This document shows, piece after piece, positions 42,031-54,595 of a stretch of 64,000 bases of DNA (position 1 is the stretch's first letter; each line of letters begins with the position of its first letter). Under the pieces are notes generated by a model that made no database searches, was not told the DNA's origin, and saw only the letters and a program-made list of their open reading frames with translations. A program made the position numbers and the translations under genes. This DNA is from Hemileia vastatrix (lineage: Eukaryota; Basidiomycota; Pucciniomycetes; Pucciniales; Zaghouaniaceae), in assembly GCA_030280995.1 (NCBI GenBank), contig JASXTE010000017.1:1834501-1898500 (forward strand), read 5' to 3'.

Positions 42031-43298
42031 TATCAGCCAGGCTGTCTCAGGAGCCCAATAAAATGCATAATATTTTATTGAAGGGAATAAATTGATGTAT
42101 TTTATGCATTTAAAATAAAATTTTATTACATAAAAAAATTATATAAAATTTTATTAAAAATAAGTAAAATAAATATTATATTAATTTTATTATTAAATAA
42201 ATTATTTATACCCTTACATCAAACATATTATACATCATATTCTATGAATCATGGCACATTTTTTATGTATTTAATATTAATAAATTAATCATAAACATAT
42301 ATTTTAATTAGAATTGAAAAATTAAAATTATAATATAAATAAAATTTAATTAATTAAAATTCTAATGTAATTAAAATTTAATTAATTAAACTTATATATT
42401 AAATCAACCTTCTCATATGTTATAATCCTTAAATATTGGGCACTTTTTTGACCCTTAATTGTGTCAGAAAATTTATTAAATAAGTTAAAACACTTACTTA
42501 ATAAAATAAATTAAAATACTTATTTTTAATTGGTATTCATTAAGTTAATTATTTGTTTCACTTAAATTAGTAATTACTTAAATGGAATAGTTAAAACAAT
42601 TTACTAATTTTTGTTTTGGGTTTATAATGATTACATAAATAACTGCATAAAAATGATATAATTGTATTGGTTCAACTAAAACCATTTTAAAACTCATTGA
42701 AATTACTATTGTAGATAAATTACTCATAGTTTCTATTGTTAAAATTTATGTAGTAACTCACTATTTTAATTAATTGGGTCAGGAATTTAGTATGGGAAAA
42801 ATTACTTCTTATTTGGGGATTTAATTATCTGTTTTATGTTTTTATCTTAATTACCAAGTTTCAATTTTATTCTTTTATTTTCTTGTTTCATTATGTTCTC
42901 ACTCTGTATTTACAAATTTTTGGCACTTCAGAGGACCCCTTGCCTATAAAAGGGCCTTGGGTAATCCCCTTCAGCAGCATCACTTATATTAATTTAACAT
43001 ATTTTAGATACTAATATTATTTTAAACTGTTTAAGTGTGTCATCTCCCTTAACTATTAAATAATTATCTAAAGGTTGCATTAAGAGTATTTTAATTATTA
43101 GTGATTGATATTTATGCAGAGAGAAATAAAAGATACTTACTATTATAAGTCTTCTACCCAACATCATTAGTCCTATATAAAATTCTTTATCTTTTTCACT
43201 TCCTTTCTTTTTTTCTTATCTTTTATCATACCATCCTTTCCTCCTTTTCCTTCTTCTTCCTCTCTATTTTCGTCATCTTCTAGATCTACTGGCCAATA
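42031..43298 (+). mobile_element. A4 5' LTR
   Basis: TATCAGCCAGGCTGTCTCAG (TG changed to TA) to TCTACTGGCCAATA, 1268 bp, diverged from the A1 LTR but collinear. It inserted in the acidic segment of A3 gag. TATA box at 42945-42952. Confidence 0.82.
42945..42952 (+). promoter_or_regulatory. TATA box of A4 LTR
   Basis: TATAAAAG in the conserved CCTATAAAAGGGCCTTGG context, 353 bp before the LTR end. Confidence 0.6.
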
Positions 43299-44098
43299 AT
43301 TGGAGGCCTTTCAGAATGGCAACAACAAATTTTTGGACAATTGACTTGATGCACAGTCCACCTTGTGCAACTTTTCAAATTTTTTCTGCGACAGTATTTC
43401 CAACTTGGGTTCAATAAATTAGGTTTATATATTCTTAAATACTTATATATTTTGAAGTGATTGTTTGATCACTATAGTAAGTCAACTTTTACACCTATGA
43501 ACTCTTTAATTAAATTTTTATTGCAATAACAGTGCCTTAGCTTTTTTGCTGAGCCACTGAGTTTAAGTGATCAATATTTTTAGTAATTTTTTTCCTAGTT
43601 GAAAATAATAGAGCAACCCTCTTAGTTCTAGAAGATAATTAATTTTTTAATTAAATTATTAAATTAATTTTTCATTAAATTTTTGATATTATTGGTTGAC
43701 AATAATAGTACTCTGTGCTTAGTCCCATTATTGCCATTAAATTTGGTTTTTTTAATATTGGTAGATAATAATAATACTTTGTGCTTAGTCCCAATTATTG
43801 CCCTTTATTTTCATATTATTATTATTTTGCTTGACATTTATACACTGGTATTTGTCCCATTTTAATAATTTGTGGTTATTATTTTATATTATAAATAAAA
43901 TCACATTAACTTGAAACATAAAAGGTTCTTTTTGATTGTTATTTCTCTTTTATAAATAATAATCTTAATAAGAATTAATTTTTTCAATTTATTTTTAACT
44001 CAAATAATATATTAATATTTATATTGTGTTGAAATATTGAACCACTTTTTGAAGAATCAGTTAACTCTTGTTGAAATTTAATTGATTTTTTAGTTATC
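43299..44098 (+). other. A4 leader with conserved hairpins
   Basis: Opens ATTGGAGGCCTTTCAGAATGG. tRNA-like antisense segment at 43385-43412. Hairpin 1: AGTGAT 43456-43461 with ATCACT 43468-43473. Hairpin 2: CAGTG 43530-43534 with CACTG 43555-43559, plus an inner TTAGC/GCTGA stem. Then GTTGACAATAATAG...GTGCTTAGTCCC-type repeats near 43606, 43696 and 43756. No gene. Confidence 0.65.
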
Positions 44099-46600
44099 AT
44101 GTCTAGTAATTTAACTGAGAGCATGGAAAACTTAAATGTTGATGAAATTGAAGTAGAATGTGAGGTTGACTCTGTAGGTTCTTCTAAATTGACTTATAAA
44201 AATTCTTCTACTGACAAATATAAATCAAATTCTTCAGGAAATAGAAATGTCAGGAGGAGTGGTAAACCCCCTTCCCCTAACAACTATGAGAGAATCCAAG
44301 CCTCAAATAAATCTGGAAGATCCTTTAAAGGGAATAAAAATAAAAAATATTCCACTGTCACAACAGGTAAACAACTTGTCCAGTCACATAAAGGAACTAA
44401 AGGCAGACAATATGAAATACAAAGCAAAGGTATAAAACCTCTGGGGGCAAATGCAGGAGCTCTTGAATAAAAGAAAAGAACATCCTCCTCCCTCACAGAC
44501 CAACAAGACTCATCAGTCTCACCAAAACCTCAACTTTTCCCAGAAAAATCAAAAAAAATCTTGAAGTAAAGCATTGGAAATGGGACTATCTCATGAGCCA
44601 CTACAAGCAGAATGCACAGCATCAGCCAGCTCATCAACCTGGCCCATCTAGGACACAAAATTTCCATAAAAAGCCCCATCCTTATCAGGGAGGCAGAAAA
44701 AAGAAAGCACAGGGGAAGTTTCTCCTTTGCCTTGGTGAGTGATTTGTTTGATAAACATGTTGGTATTTATAATAATAAATCTTCCTCTAAAGGTAATATT
44801 GTTGATCATGGTGAAAGGACTGTCAAACCTATGAAGAGACAACTTCCAGTTATGAGTAGCCCTAATGATGTAATTATTAAATTGTCATTTGATGAACCTT
44901 TACATTTAACTTCAACTTCTTTAATAAATTCTTCTCTTGCTATTAAAAATGATTCTGTTGCCCCTGAGGTATATGTCTTGCTTGAGAAAACTTCTGAGGA
45001 AATATTTAAAGATTCTCCTGATTTTAGTGTTTTGAAAAATAGACTGCTGAGAGATTTGTTGAAACATGAGAATTTCAGATTAAATAATCTGCATTTACAT
45101 TGTATAGTGAGTTCTTCTGCTCAAAACACTGCTTATTTTAAATTGAAAGACACCTTGAATACTGTTCTTGCTCACCAAAAACACTTGAAAAATGATTACA
45201 AGTCTTTTGTGGATAAGGTTTATACTTTACACAAAAATATTCATGTTTAAAACCCATTGTAGATATAAATTTTTCATTAAGAAATGAAAATTCATCCTTA
45301 CATAAGGATTTTAAAACATTGAAAAACAATTTGCAAGTTTTGAGTAGTAAATTCTCAATATATGAGGACAGAAATGTTATATCTCTTACAAAAATTAATG
45401 ATCAACTATCTGAACTTCCTAGGTTGAGAAATATTTTGTCTGATCTTGAGGGAAAATTCTCTACCTTACCTCTTATCCCTGATGAACATGTTTTTCAAAT
45501 TGAACAACTACTCATAATTCCTTCACAAATTAGGGTAAACAAACTGAAAACAGTGGCTCTTACCCCCCTTTAAATGTGTCAAATAAACAGCCTGACAATG
45601 TATTGTTAACTTCTGCTTTGGACGACAAAAAGGTTTGCAATACTCAACATTAGCCACCTGTTTCTTTCAATAATGAAATTTCCGAACAACTATCAAGGCT
45701 TCAGGAATTATTTACAATTAGTAATTCTAAATTTGAACAGCCAATTGGCCATGAAAATCATTGTAAACTTAATCAATATCCCACCTTTGATGGTTATTCT
45801 TCATCTGTCTGGCAGCATTTTATTTAAAGAATTGATAATTTAAAAATTTCTTAAAAAATTCCAGATAAAGAAATAGTCTCTAAGCTGATTTTTTTATTCT
45901 TCTATGTTTCCCTGGTGTGGTATGAGTCTTTCTTTCTGGAAAATTATCACTATACTTTGCCTGAATGTAAAACATTAATTGAGAATCAATTTGGTGGTTC
46001 AAAGTTCAGATTGGCACAACAAAGATTATATGAGAAAGCTAAATATAAATCCACTTCTACTGAGAGACCTATTAGTTTCCTCATGAAAATAAAAAATATT
46101 CTTAGAGCTATTGATCCAAAAATGGATTATGATATTTGGAGACAAAATTCTCTATAAATTGCCAAACTCACTGAGGGATTTGATTGTAGCCAGGACTGAG
46201 CATGTTAGGGAAAATTCTTCTTTTTTAATATCTGTAATGAGGTATTACTCAACCACAGATATGACCCAAGGAATTATCCTTCAAGTCCTTCCAATGACCA
46301 ACTCAAACCTTCTTTAAAACTTCCAGAAAAAGCTGGCAAACCCTCTGCTCCAGTTGCTCCAAAGAAAGATGCAACTAATACTTGTTATAAATGTAAAAAA
46401 TCATGGAAAAAAGGACATGTTTGTGAAAAAGAAATTCATTGTGTTGAACAAACTGAAGATCCTGAAGATGCTAAAGTTGACCTTGATGAATCTTCAAGTG
46501 ACTATGATAGCAATATCTCTTATGAGGATGATGCCCTCAATGATGTTTTAATGTTAGAACATGATATTGAATATTTGGATAATTGATCTCGGACTTGTAA
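44099..46600 (+). pseudogene. gag: A4 gag, spliced N-terminus, decayed
   Basis: Exon 1 is 44099-44173 (MSSNLTESMENLNVDEIEVE...). The intron 44174-44237 (GTAGGT donor, TCTTCAG acceptor) is phase 0. Exon 2 from 44238 continues EIEMSGG..., then KGIKIKNIPLSQQVNNLSS and a heptad-like helix, matching C1; a TAA at about 44433 interrupts it. Unspliced, the first frame is open to 44470. A second 58-nt intron-like segment is 44735-44792 (GTGAGT...AAAG). A capsid-side frame 44612-45250 carries RQLPVMSSPNDV and STSLINSSLAIKND. Later parts are broken by stops and a frameshift at 46137; the zinc knuckle is CYKCKKSWKKGHVC at about 46382. Confidence 0.75.
44174..44237 (+). other. Candidate phase-0 intron in A4 gag
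   Basis: 64 bp with donor TCT|GTAGGT and acceptor TTCTTCAG|GAA. Same position and phase as in A5 (54671-54734) and C1 (58651-58708). Confidence 0.6.
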
Positions 46601-48065
46601 CTTGGATTTATCTTCAGTAGAAAATGCAGAAATTATTAAAGATATTACTGACAGTTGCATATTTATCTCCTCTTTGAGAGCACCAGTTATCATTAATGGT
46701 AAAAATTTTGAGGTTGTTCTTGACTCTGGTGCTGGTGGTAGTGTGGTGTCTGAAAAGGCACTTGCTTCAGTAGATAATAATTATATAAATGAAATTGTTA
46801 CATATAACATATGAAAAATGGAGAGGTTATGGCTCTGTCTTATGTCCCATTGGCAAGTACAAAGCTACTGTATTCATTTATTATAATGGTGGCTTTGTCA
46901 GAGCTGTGTGAGAATTTGTAGTGATGAAAAATGATAACTTAAGCAATTGGTTTATTATGGGTAATGCCATTTTAACCATGTTTGGTATCAAATTGGATCC
47001 AGAAATCAATTTTTTAACATTGGGCTTGAATGGAAAAAGAAAATTTAAATTTTCTCCTCCTAAAAACATTCTGCACACCTGTTGAAGTCTTGTGATTCAT
47101 TGATTCAATGTAAAGGAAGACCAACAGAGGAAATGGAAGATTTATTGTCTGAAATAAATAATGCTTCATTTGGTGATCATTTAACTGGTGAATAGAAGGA
47201 TTCTTTAATTTCTTTAGTTACTTATTTTCCTATGGCTTTTTCTCATGGATCCCATGAATTGGGTGTTGTAAAGGAAAAAATGAAAAAATTTTCATCATGT
47301 AATTTGAATGATATTCCTCCTAGTCTGAGGAAAAAACCTTATCCTGATTCCCTCACTAAAAGGAAAGACATTGAGGATAATATTTCTACCTTATTGAAAA
47401 TGAATATTACTGACAAAGTAGATGTTACCCCAAAATATTGTGTCATCTCTCCAGTCTTGATCTCTTATGAGAAAGATAAGGCTAGATTGTGTGGAGATTA
47501 TAGAGCCTTAAATACTTACACAGTGAATTATATTCACCCTTTATCAAGGATAAACTCCATACATTCAACCTTACATGGTGCAAAGTTTATTAGTTGCCTA
47601 GATGGTAATAAGGGTTATCATCAAATACCTGTTGAAAAATCCTCCCAGAATTTTTTGGTAATTTCAAATCATATGGAAATTTATGAATATGCTAGGATGC
47701 CTTTTTTCCCTAAGAATTCCCCTTCAGTGTTCCAAAAAGTAATGGATAATACATCTCATCAGGAAATAATTGAAGGATGGCTAATGGTTTATATTGATGA
47801 TATCATAGTTTTTTCTATAACTTTTGATGAACATATCCAACACTTAGGAAAAGTCTTCCAAAAAATGGATGACATTAACATTACTCTATCCTTAAAAAAG
47901 TGTAAATTTGGCTTTGAATCCCTGAAAGTCCTGGGTCATTTTGTTTCTGGCTTACAAATATGTGTAGACCAGGGTAAAGTGGCTGCTATCCAAAATGTGA
48001 AAGCACAAACTTCTGTTAGAGAAATACAAAGTTTTTTAGGAATGTGTGGTTACTATATTCAATAA
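46601..48065 (+). pseudogene. pol: A4 protease and RT
   Basis: Protease 46602-46814 keeps the active site (VVLDSGAGGSVVSEKAL). A frameshift at about 46800 and stops to 47231 follow. RT 47232-48062 has RKDIEDNISTLLKMNI, LCGDYRALNTYTVNYIHPLS, YIDD at 47790-47801 and the FLGMCGYY end. PFF is read where others have PFG before PKNSPSVFQ. A TAA at 48063 and another stop soon after end the frame. Confidence 0.85.
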
Positions 48066-48562
48066 ATTTAAAATTACCAAGTCATAGCCCTACCCCTAAT
48101 TAAATTAACCAGAAACAATGTAGCATATATATGGAATGAGGATACTCAAAAGGCTTTTGAAACATTAAAGAAATGTTTAATGACTGCCCTGATCCTGGCT
48201 CTCCCAGATTTCAATAAACTTTTTGTCCTCTACACAGATGCAAGTTTTGTTGGACTAGGAGCTTCCCTCCACCAGAAACAAATTATAAATGATAAATCTT
48301 CAGAAGTAGTAATCTGTTATATTTCAAGAACCTAGAGAAATAGTGAATTGAAGTATGGTGCCACTCAATTGGAGTGCCTAGCAGTTGTATGGGCTTTGGA
48401 TAAGCTTCATTATTACCTGGATGATCAAAAATTTGAATTAGTTACTTATTGCTGTGCTGTAAAATCCCTCTTAAACTTGAAAACACCAAATAGACATATG
48501 TTTAGGTGGCAACTTGCTGTTCAAGAATACAGAGGTAGAATGACTATTATTCACAGAGCTGT
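48066..48562 (+). pseudogene. A4 RNase H, interrupted by L1 solo LTR
   Basis: YTDASFVGLGASLHQKQ is intact, but TDCSAVK is changed to TYCCAVK, losing a catalytic Asp. It has a TAG in ISRT*RNSELKYG and breaks off at IIHRA, where the L1 LTR inserted. It resumes at 50060 with a 1-bp loss at the junction. Confidence 0.82.
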
Positions 48563-50054
48563 TGTCAGCCTGGATATCCCCATGACTGAGTAAAAAGTAC
48601 TTATAATTTATGTTAAACACATGAACTATACATGGGGACAATAAATTAGAGTACACAAACAGTATACATAAGTAAAATTATGATAATATACAAAAAATGC
48701 CATTATAACACCTTATATACACGCATATATCCACCTTTTATAAGTCTTATGTACTTAATATTAAGTTGGAATATGTTAGGGTAATCTTAAGAGCCTTAAA
48801 TATAAGGCTACGTAATTTTTAAGTACACTTAAAGCTGTTGTTTTCATTGTTTTATGCAAAAAACAAGAAATCCACTTTAAATCACTTAAAAGTTGATTAT
48901 ATGGGCTATAAATGTAATAGTATTAAAATTGCGCTTTGAAAGTTCAATTTGTCTTAATTAGGACTATTGATTTGGCTACTCAGATGCATAAAAATAACAC
49001 TTTACAAATTTGGTGTTTTTATGCCAGAAATGGCTTCTGTGTACTGGCCACATACTGCCTGCATTTTTCACGTGTGAATAGCTTCAATTTTAGCAAAGTT
49101 AGCTTTTTAACACTATAGTTACCCCACATTCTATGCCCACTGTGGGGAAACACGCTAAAATAGGCAAGAGGCACTTATTTAGTGTCCTAGCTTAATTACA
49201 AATGCATTGACCCTCTTTATATGCACTAATTTCATTAATAACCTTAATCTTTGCTCTTTATTTCACTACCAGAATTAAATTCCCCTAAATTAGTCAAGGA
49301 TTTACCCGTGCAAGCGCCTTCCAAGGACTGCATGTAGTTACTCCACATCTCACACCCTTTTCTGGGTTTCTAGGTGGTTTCTCAGTCAATATTGGTTATT
49401 TTTGAATGGGGATTTCACATAGTATAATGTCAGGATTAGCCCTATCATTTCTACTGTTAACCCCCTTATTATTAAGCAATTATTAGCCTTAATTTTCCCT
49501 CTTTAGTCTTTTAATTTTATGTATAATACGCATATACTCTCTTTTTTAGTTATTCTTTAATTTTGATGGATTATCCCTATTATTACAGGATTTTGGTGGG
49601 TGATATTATTCTAATTATGTTATGGATCACTCTTTATGTTTTTGGAAATGTCTATTAGTTGGATTGAGGTGTCATTAACTGTGTATAGGACTGGTAAACC
49701 AAGGGGTTCATTGGGGAAGTTGTTGTGTATAAAAGGAGGGGGTTGTGGGTCTTGTTTTCTACATTCTTTATCATTAAAATTCAATCATATAACCAAATCA
49801 ATTACAATACATATCAATAGCCCTTATAAGGTCTTTGAATAGTATCTGAATTATTAAATCTATTTTTCTACCAACTATAAGATTGTAAGCCACATATATA
49901 ATTAGGGAAATTTATATTACTGAGACCCTCATATTGAATTATATTTTAATACTTATTGGATTTATACTACAGTATTCATATAGGACCATATAAATCTTCT
50001 AGACACTGACCATTCAAGCTAGTTCACGTCTTTGTACTTGACCCTAGCCTGACA
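48563..50054 (+). mobile_element. L1 solo LTR
   Basis: 1492 bp, TGTCAGCCTGGATATCC to CTAGCCTGACA, with gctgt duplications at 48558-48562 and 50055-50059. It is the reverse complement of the units at 1-3204. TATA box at 49728. The reading frame around 48936-49118 in the LTR (GFCVLATYCL) is also open in the array but has no recognised function. Confidence 0.9.
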
Positions 50055-50059
50055 GCTGT

Positions 50060-51032
50060 AATGTTCATTTCAATGCAGATATATTGTCTAGATTACCTCT
50101 TCCAAATGATGTCTCCATTCCAGCTTATGTACCTGAAGATGATACTGTTCATATACATGGTATATATATTGTTCATATGGAAGAGGAACTATTAAAATTA
50201 GTTCTGTATTCATATGAAAAAGATTCTGATTTATATAAATTAGTTACAATCTTGAATGATCCAAAGAATGCTTCTATTCAAGCATTGATAAAAACTCTTA
50301 CTCCAAGGTACCAGAACACTTTGAATAAAGAAAGTTTTCAATTGAAAATGGTTATATTTACTACAGGAGAAAACTTATTAATGTCATTGTTATTTCTCCT
50401 TCCATGAAAGAAACCATCTTAAAGCTTTTTCATGATGGCATATTGGCAGGTCATTTTTATCTTGAGAAAACCATAATCAGAATTAAAAACACTTCTTGGT
50501 GGGCTTGTATGTCTGAGGACACAAAATTATATGTTGAATCCTGTGATTCTTGCCAGAAATCAAAGAGATTAACTGGGAAAAGAGCTGGATAAATTCAGCA
50601 TATTGAAGCTCCTGATGCACCATGGAAAATAATTAACATATATTTTGTCACAGGATTACCCATTTCTGGGAAAGACAGTTATAACTCTTGCTAGGTTATT
50701 GTGGATAGATTTACAAAAATTTGTAAATTTATTCCATCTCAAAAAGATGTTTCCACTAAGGAGTTAGCATTCTTGTGGTGGTCTTATATGTTTAATATTG
50801 TTGGACTTCCCAAAGCCATCATATCTGACAGAGACCCTAAATTCACCTCTGAATTTTGGATGTCATTGATAAATATATGTGGCTGTGAGTTGAAATTATC
50901 TATTGCTCACCATCCCCAAACTGATGGTTTAGCTGAAAGAATGATTCAAACTCTAGAGGATATGATTAGAAGGTATGGTGCCTTTGGGTTAGAATATAAA
51001 GATAATGACATATTCATTCATGACTGGGTTAC
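50060..51032 (+). pseudogene. int: A4 integrase, truncated
   Basis: Resumes after the L1 LTR: DILSRLPLPND linker, HHCC finger (LFHDGILAGHF, CDSCQKSKR), a TAA at about 50590 after RAG, then the core with VDRFTKICKF, SDRDPKFTS and TDGLAERM. A frameshift lies near 50340. It is cut at 51032 after FIHDWVTV by a minus A LTR; the AT-hook and chromodomain are not present here. Confidence 0.82.
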
Positions 51033-51541
51033 TGTCAGCTGGTCATCTAGAAGAAGGAGAAGATGAAGAAGACGAAAAGAGGAAGGTAGATGAAAGGGAA
51101 ATGGACATAAAGGATATAATAAAAAAATAAAAGAATTAAGAGAAAATAATGAGAATAAATAAGGGGAGTGTAACGACAAATATTTTGAGTATTGACACAA
51201 CAAGAAGTACTGGTTTAATTGCAAATAAGGATCATGTAAGTATTTTATTTCTGCTTAAATATCAAATTTAATTACTAAAAGAATTAAAGCAACCTTTAGT
51301 TATTTATATAATATTTTATAAAGCTTGTAGTGTCAAAAAGTAATAATATAGTATTTTAATTGTTATAAGTATTGTAAGTGATGCAGCTAAAGGTGACAAC
51401 CAAGGCCTTTTTATAGGCAAGGGGACCTCTGAAGCGTCACAATAATGTATATACAAAGTAGTAGTAATGTGAAACAAAAAACAAAAGAATTTAATTGAAA
51501 CATAGTGATTAAGAGAAAAAATTGAAACAATAAACTAAACC
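51033..51541 (-). mobile_element. A6: minus A-family LTR fragment
   Basis: TGTCAGCTGGTCATCTAGAAG starts the reverse LTR; a reversed TATA/GGGGACCTCTGAAGC context is near 51400. It ends at 51541, where A5 inserted (aaacc precedes the A5 LTR). The rest lies presumably beyond A5, outside the window. Confidence 0.75.
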
Positions 51542-52855
51542 TGTCAGCCAGGCTATACCAGGAGCCCAGTAAATGTTATGTTAAATTACTGGAACCAAAA
51601 GAGGGCATAAAAATATGCATATTATTTACATAAATTAATATTATATTGCATAATGAAATTATATAAGTAACTTATTAAATACAAGTAAAATAAGCATTAT
51701 ATTAATTTTATTATTATATAAATTATATATACATGTAAACTAAGCATAATAAATGTTATATTCTATAAATTATGGCACATTTTTATTTATTTAATAATTA
51801 TAAATTAATAAGTAATTAATTATAAACATATATTATAAGTATAAGTGTAAAATTGACTTATAATTTAATTAAATTAATTAATTAAATTTATATATTAAAT
51901 AAAACCTTACATATCTTATTAAACAAAAATATTGGATGCTTTTTTGATTCCTAATTGTTTCATCAAAGTATTAAACGAGTTAAAACACTGTATTAAATAA
52001 ATTATTAATGTTTTATTCTAAAATTTAGTAATTTTGTTATACTAAGTATTTGTTTTAATTTAAAATAATTATTGCACTAATAAAAGTAATTAAAATAATT
52101 AATTACTCATGTTTTATACTAAATTAATTATTTACATTATTTTTACGTGTTATATTAAGTTTATTTTTCATGTTTCATTTAAATTGGTTATTACTTAAAA
52201 GGTTATAAGACATGTTTTAAATTAAATTAATTGTTTTTATGTGTCTCAAACTTATTTAATTACTCACCAATTTTATGGTAACTGTTTTGGTTTAAATTGG
52301 TGGATATTTGGGCTCTAACTCATGAGTCTTAGTTAATTGTGTCATATTACCCCTTACATTTACTCAAACATTAGTTATTTGTTATTATGTTTTCATTATT
52401 CTTTGTATATACTTTATTGTGGCACTTCAGAGGGCCCCTTGCCTATATAAAGGCCTTGGGTAACCCCCTGTAGCCCCATCACTGATTACACTCAACTCTA
52501 ACATATTTTTAATATATACAACACACTTATTTTTATTTTTATTAGTATTATAAATCTAATCTAAATATTACATAAATAATCAAAGGTTGCATTAGGTTTA
52601 TTAGTAATAATAATTTTCAGCCACGCAGATGAAAAATTAACTTACTTAAATAAATATTTTAACAATAAAATAAGCCTCACAGTTGTGTCATTCCTCATAA
52701 ATTGTCTTTGCATCTTCCTTATTTCATTTTATCATTTTTTTAATTCTTATTATTTTCATTTCTTAGTATTTTTGTAATCCCTTAGTTATATTTCCTTTTC
52801 CTTCTCTCAGATTCATATTCTTCTTCTTCACCTTCATCTAGACAACCAGCTTACA
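51542..52855 (+). mobile_element. A5 5' LTR
   Basis: 1314 bp, TGTCAGCCAGGCTATACC to ACAACCAGCTTACA. TATATAAA at 52445. Followed by the conserved ATTGAGGGCCTTTCTGAACG leader start. Confidence 0.85.
52445..52452 (+). promoter_or_regulatory. TATA box of A5 LTR
   Basis: TATATAAA in the GCC-TATA-AAGGCCTTGGG context shared by A LTRs. Confidence 0.6.
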
Positions 52856-52948
52856 ATTGAGGGCCTTTCTGAACGATACAACACCTTGCGACAAACAACA
52901 TAATGCACAGACCACCTAGGTAAAAAAATCAAATTTTTCCGCGACTGT

Positions 52949-54018
52949 TGTAGACAATCCTATAGTACTAGCTATAGGCCTTGACCAAGGGAGTTGTAGT
53001 AAACCCATAGAGAAAATCCCCTGTCCCTTTAGAAAAAATAAGTGAGATTTACCTACTACAGTAAATCGGTTCCTGTTTCCCAAAAGCCCCTTTTCCAATA
53101 AACTTGACTGCCTGATCAGTCAAGAAAGTAGTCTCCAGACAGACTACCAAACCAAAAAAACTGAAATGTAGACCAATGTCCACACCAGAGAAAGCAATGA
53201 TACTTGATGTAGGTTGCAAATCCACACCAGAGACAGCAATAATACTTGATATAGCTTGCAAGACTACACCAGAGAAAACAGCTGCTAAGTTAAATGAAGA
53301 ACTCACTTTGCAACAAACACAGCCGATTGTGGCCTGAAAACAGTGAAAACTGAGTGAGGAAAAAGGATATCACCTCCCGATGGTTTTATGATAATTAGAG
53401 TTGCCCCAAACTGTCTTATTCACTATATACACACAGACTACTAAGTAAGAGCCCATACACACCCACAAATTTGGCATTCCTGACCGCCAAATTGCATAAA
53501 ACCTCCCTAGAAATACTTCCAAGCCCTCTAGCACTGAGGCAGGCGGTCCACCTGCCTGAAGCGGCCTGACCACCCTGAAGCCAGAAAACCACCAAAAACA
53601 CCCAAAATACTTAAAAAAAATCTACAACTACTAAAACCCTTAAAACACATAATTATGCTATAACAACATTGAGACATGAAATGTAGAGAAAATTTAGCTC
53701 ATTCCAATGGTACTAAGCACTTAACCCTAAGACTTAAGGTTAGCCTGTAAAACACAAAAAACAAAAATCAACAGCAATCTTTTAAAATGAAAAATGAGAA
53801 ATTATTCCCCAAATACTTAGACTATGAAAAATGTCTACAAGACAAAAAATATAGAGAAAAACTGGGGCTATCCAATGGTAGTACCCACATCCCCATAGTC
53901 ACAATATTTGCCACGTAATTCCAGAAAAACACCTAATTATTAAACAATGCCATTCAAGGCATACCAAAACAACACCTAATAAACCAACAAAGGACTCTGC
54001 CAATGTTGGAAGACCACA
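52949..54018 (-). mobile_element. B-family solo LTR, reverse
   Basis: 1070 bp, TGTAGACAATCC to GGAAGACCACA, with ctgt on both sides (52945-52948, 54019-54022). It sits inside the A5 leader. Confidence 0.88.
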
Positions 54019-54082
54019 CTGTGTTTTGAACTTGGGTTCAAAATCTTTGTTTTATAATATTTTAAATAATATATATTTTTGA

Positions 54083-54187
54083 AGTGATTGAGAAATCACT
54101 ATAGTAAGTTAACCTTTGCACCTCTCACTTATATTATTACATTTTTATTGCAATAACAGTGATTGTGGCTTAATTGCTAAATCACTG
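54083..54187 (+). other. Leader hairpin pair of A5
   Basis: Two perfect stems, 7 bp with a GAGA loop and 8 bp with a 15-nt loop, both built from AGTGATT/AATCACT. Each strand of one could pair with the other hairpin. Confidence 0.65.
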
Positions 54188-54595
54188 AGTGTAAGTAATC
54201 AGATTTTTTATTTATTTTTTATTCCTAGTTGACCATAATAGAGCTATACTCTTTGTCCTAGAGGATCATTAAAAATTTTAATAAATTATTAAATTAATTT
54301 TTATTGAATTTTTTTTTGATTTATTGGTTGACCATAATAGTACTTAGTGCTTAGTCCCAATATTGCCAATATATTTTTTGGTATTAATTTTTTTTGGTTG
54401 GTCCCATCATAATTATTGGTATTTATTAATAAAACAATTTGTAATTACATATTTTTGTATTAAATTTTTTGTTAATTGATTTTTGAAAAAATTTAAAATT
54501 TTTTATTTTTGTTGAAAAATCATTTGATTATTTTTTATTTTGAAAATACTAAATTGAATCATTAAAATCATTTTGATTTTTTGTTCACAGTTTTT

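Larger units (their letters stand above)
52856..54595 (+). other. A5 leader, split by a B solo LTR
   Basis: Leader pieces are 52856-52948 and 54019-54595. The tRNA-like antisense segment is cut by the B LTR at CCGCGACTGT. Hairpin 1 at 54083-54100 is AGTGATT-GAGA-AATCACT; hairpin 2 is CAGTGATT 54157-54164 with AATCACTG 54180-54187. The TTCCTAGTTGACCATAATAG and GTTGACCATAATAG...GTGCTTAGTCCC repeats lie at 54227 and 54326. The remainder is AT-rich with no gene. Confidence 0.7.
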
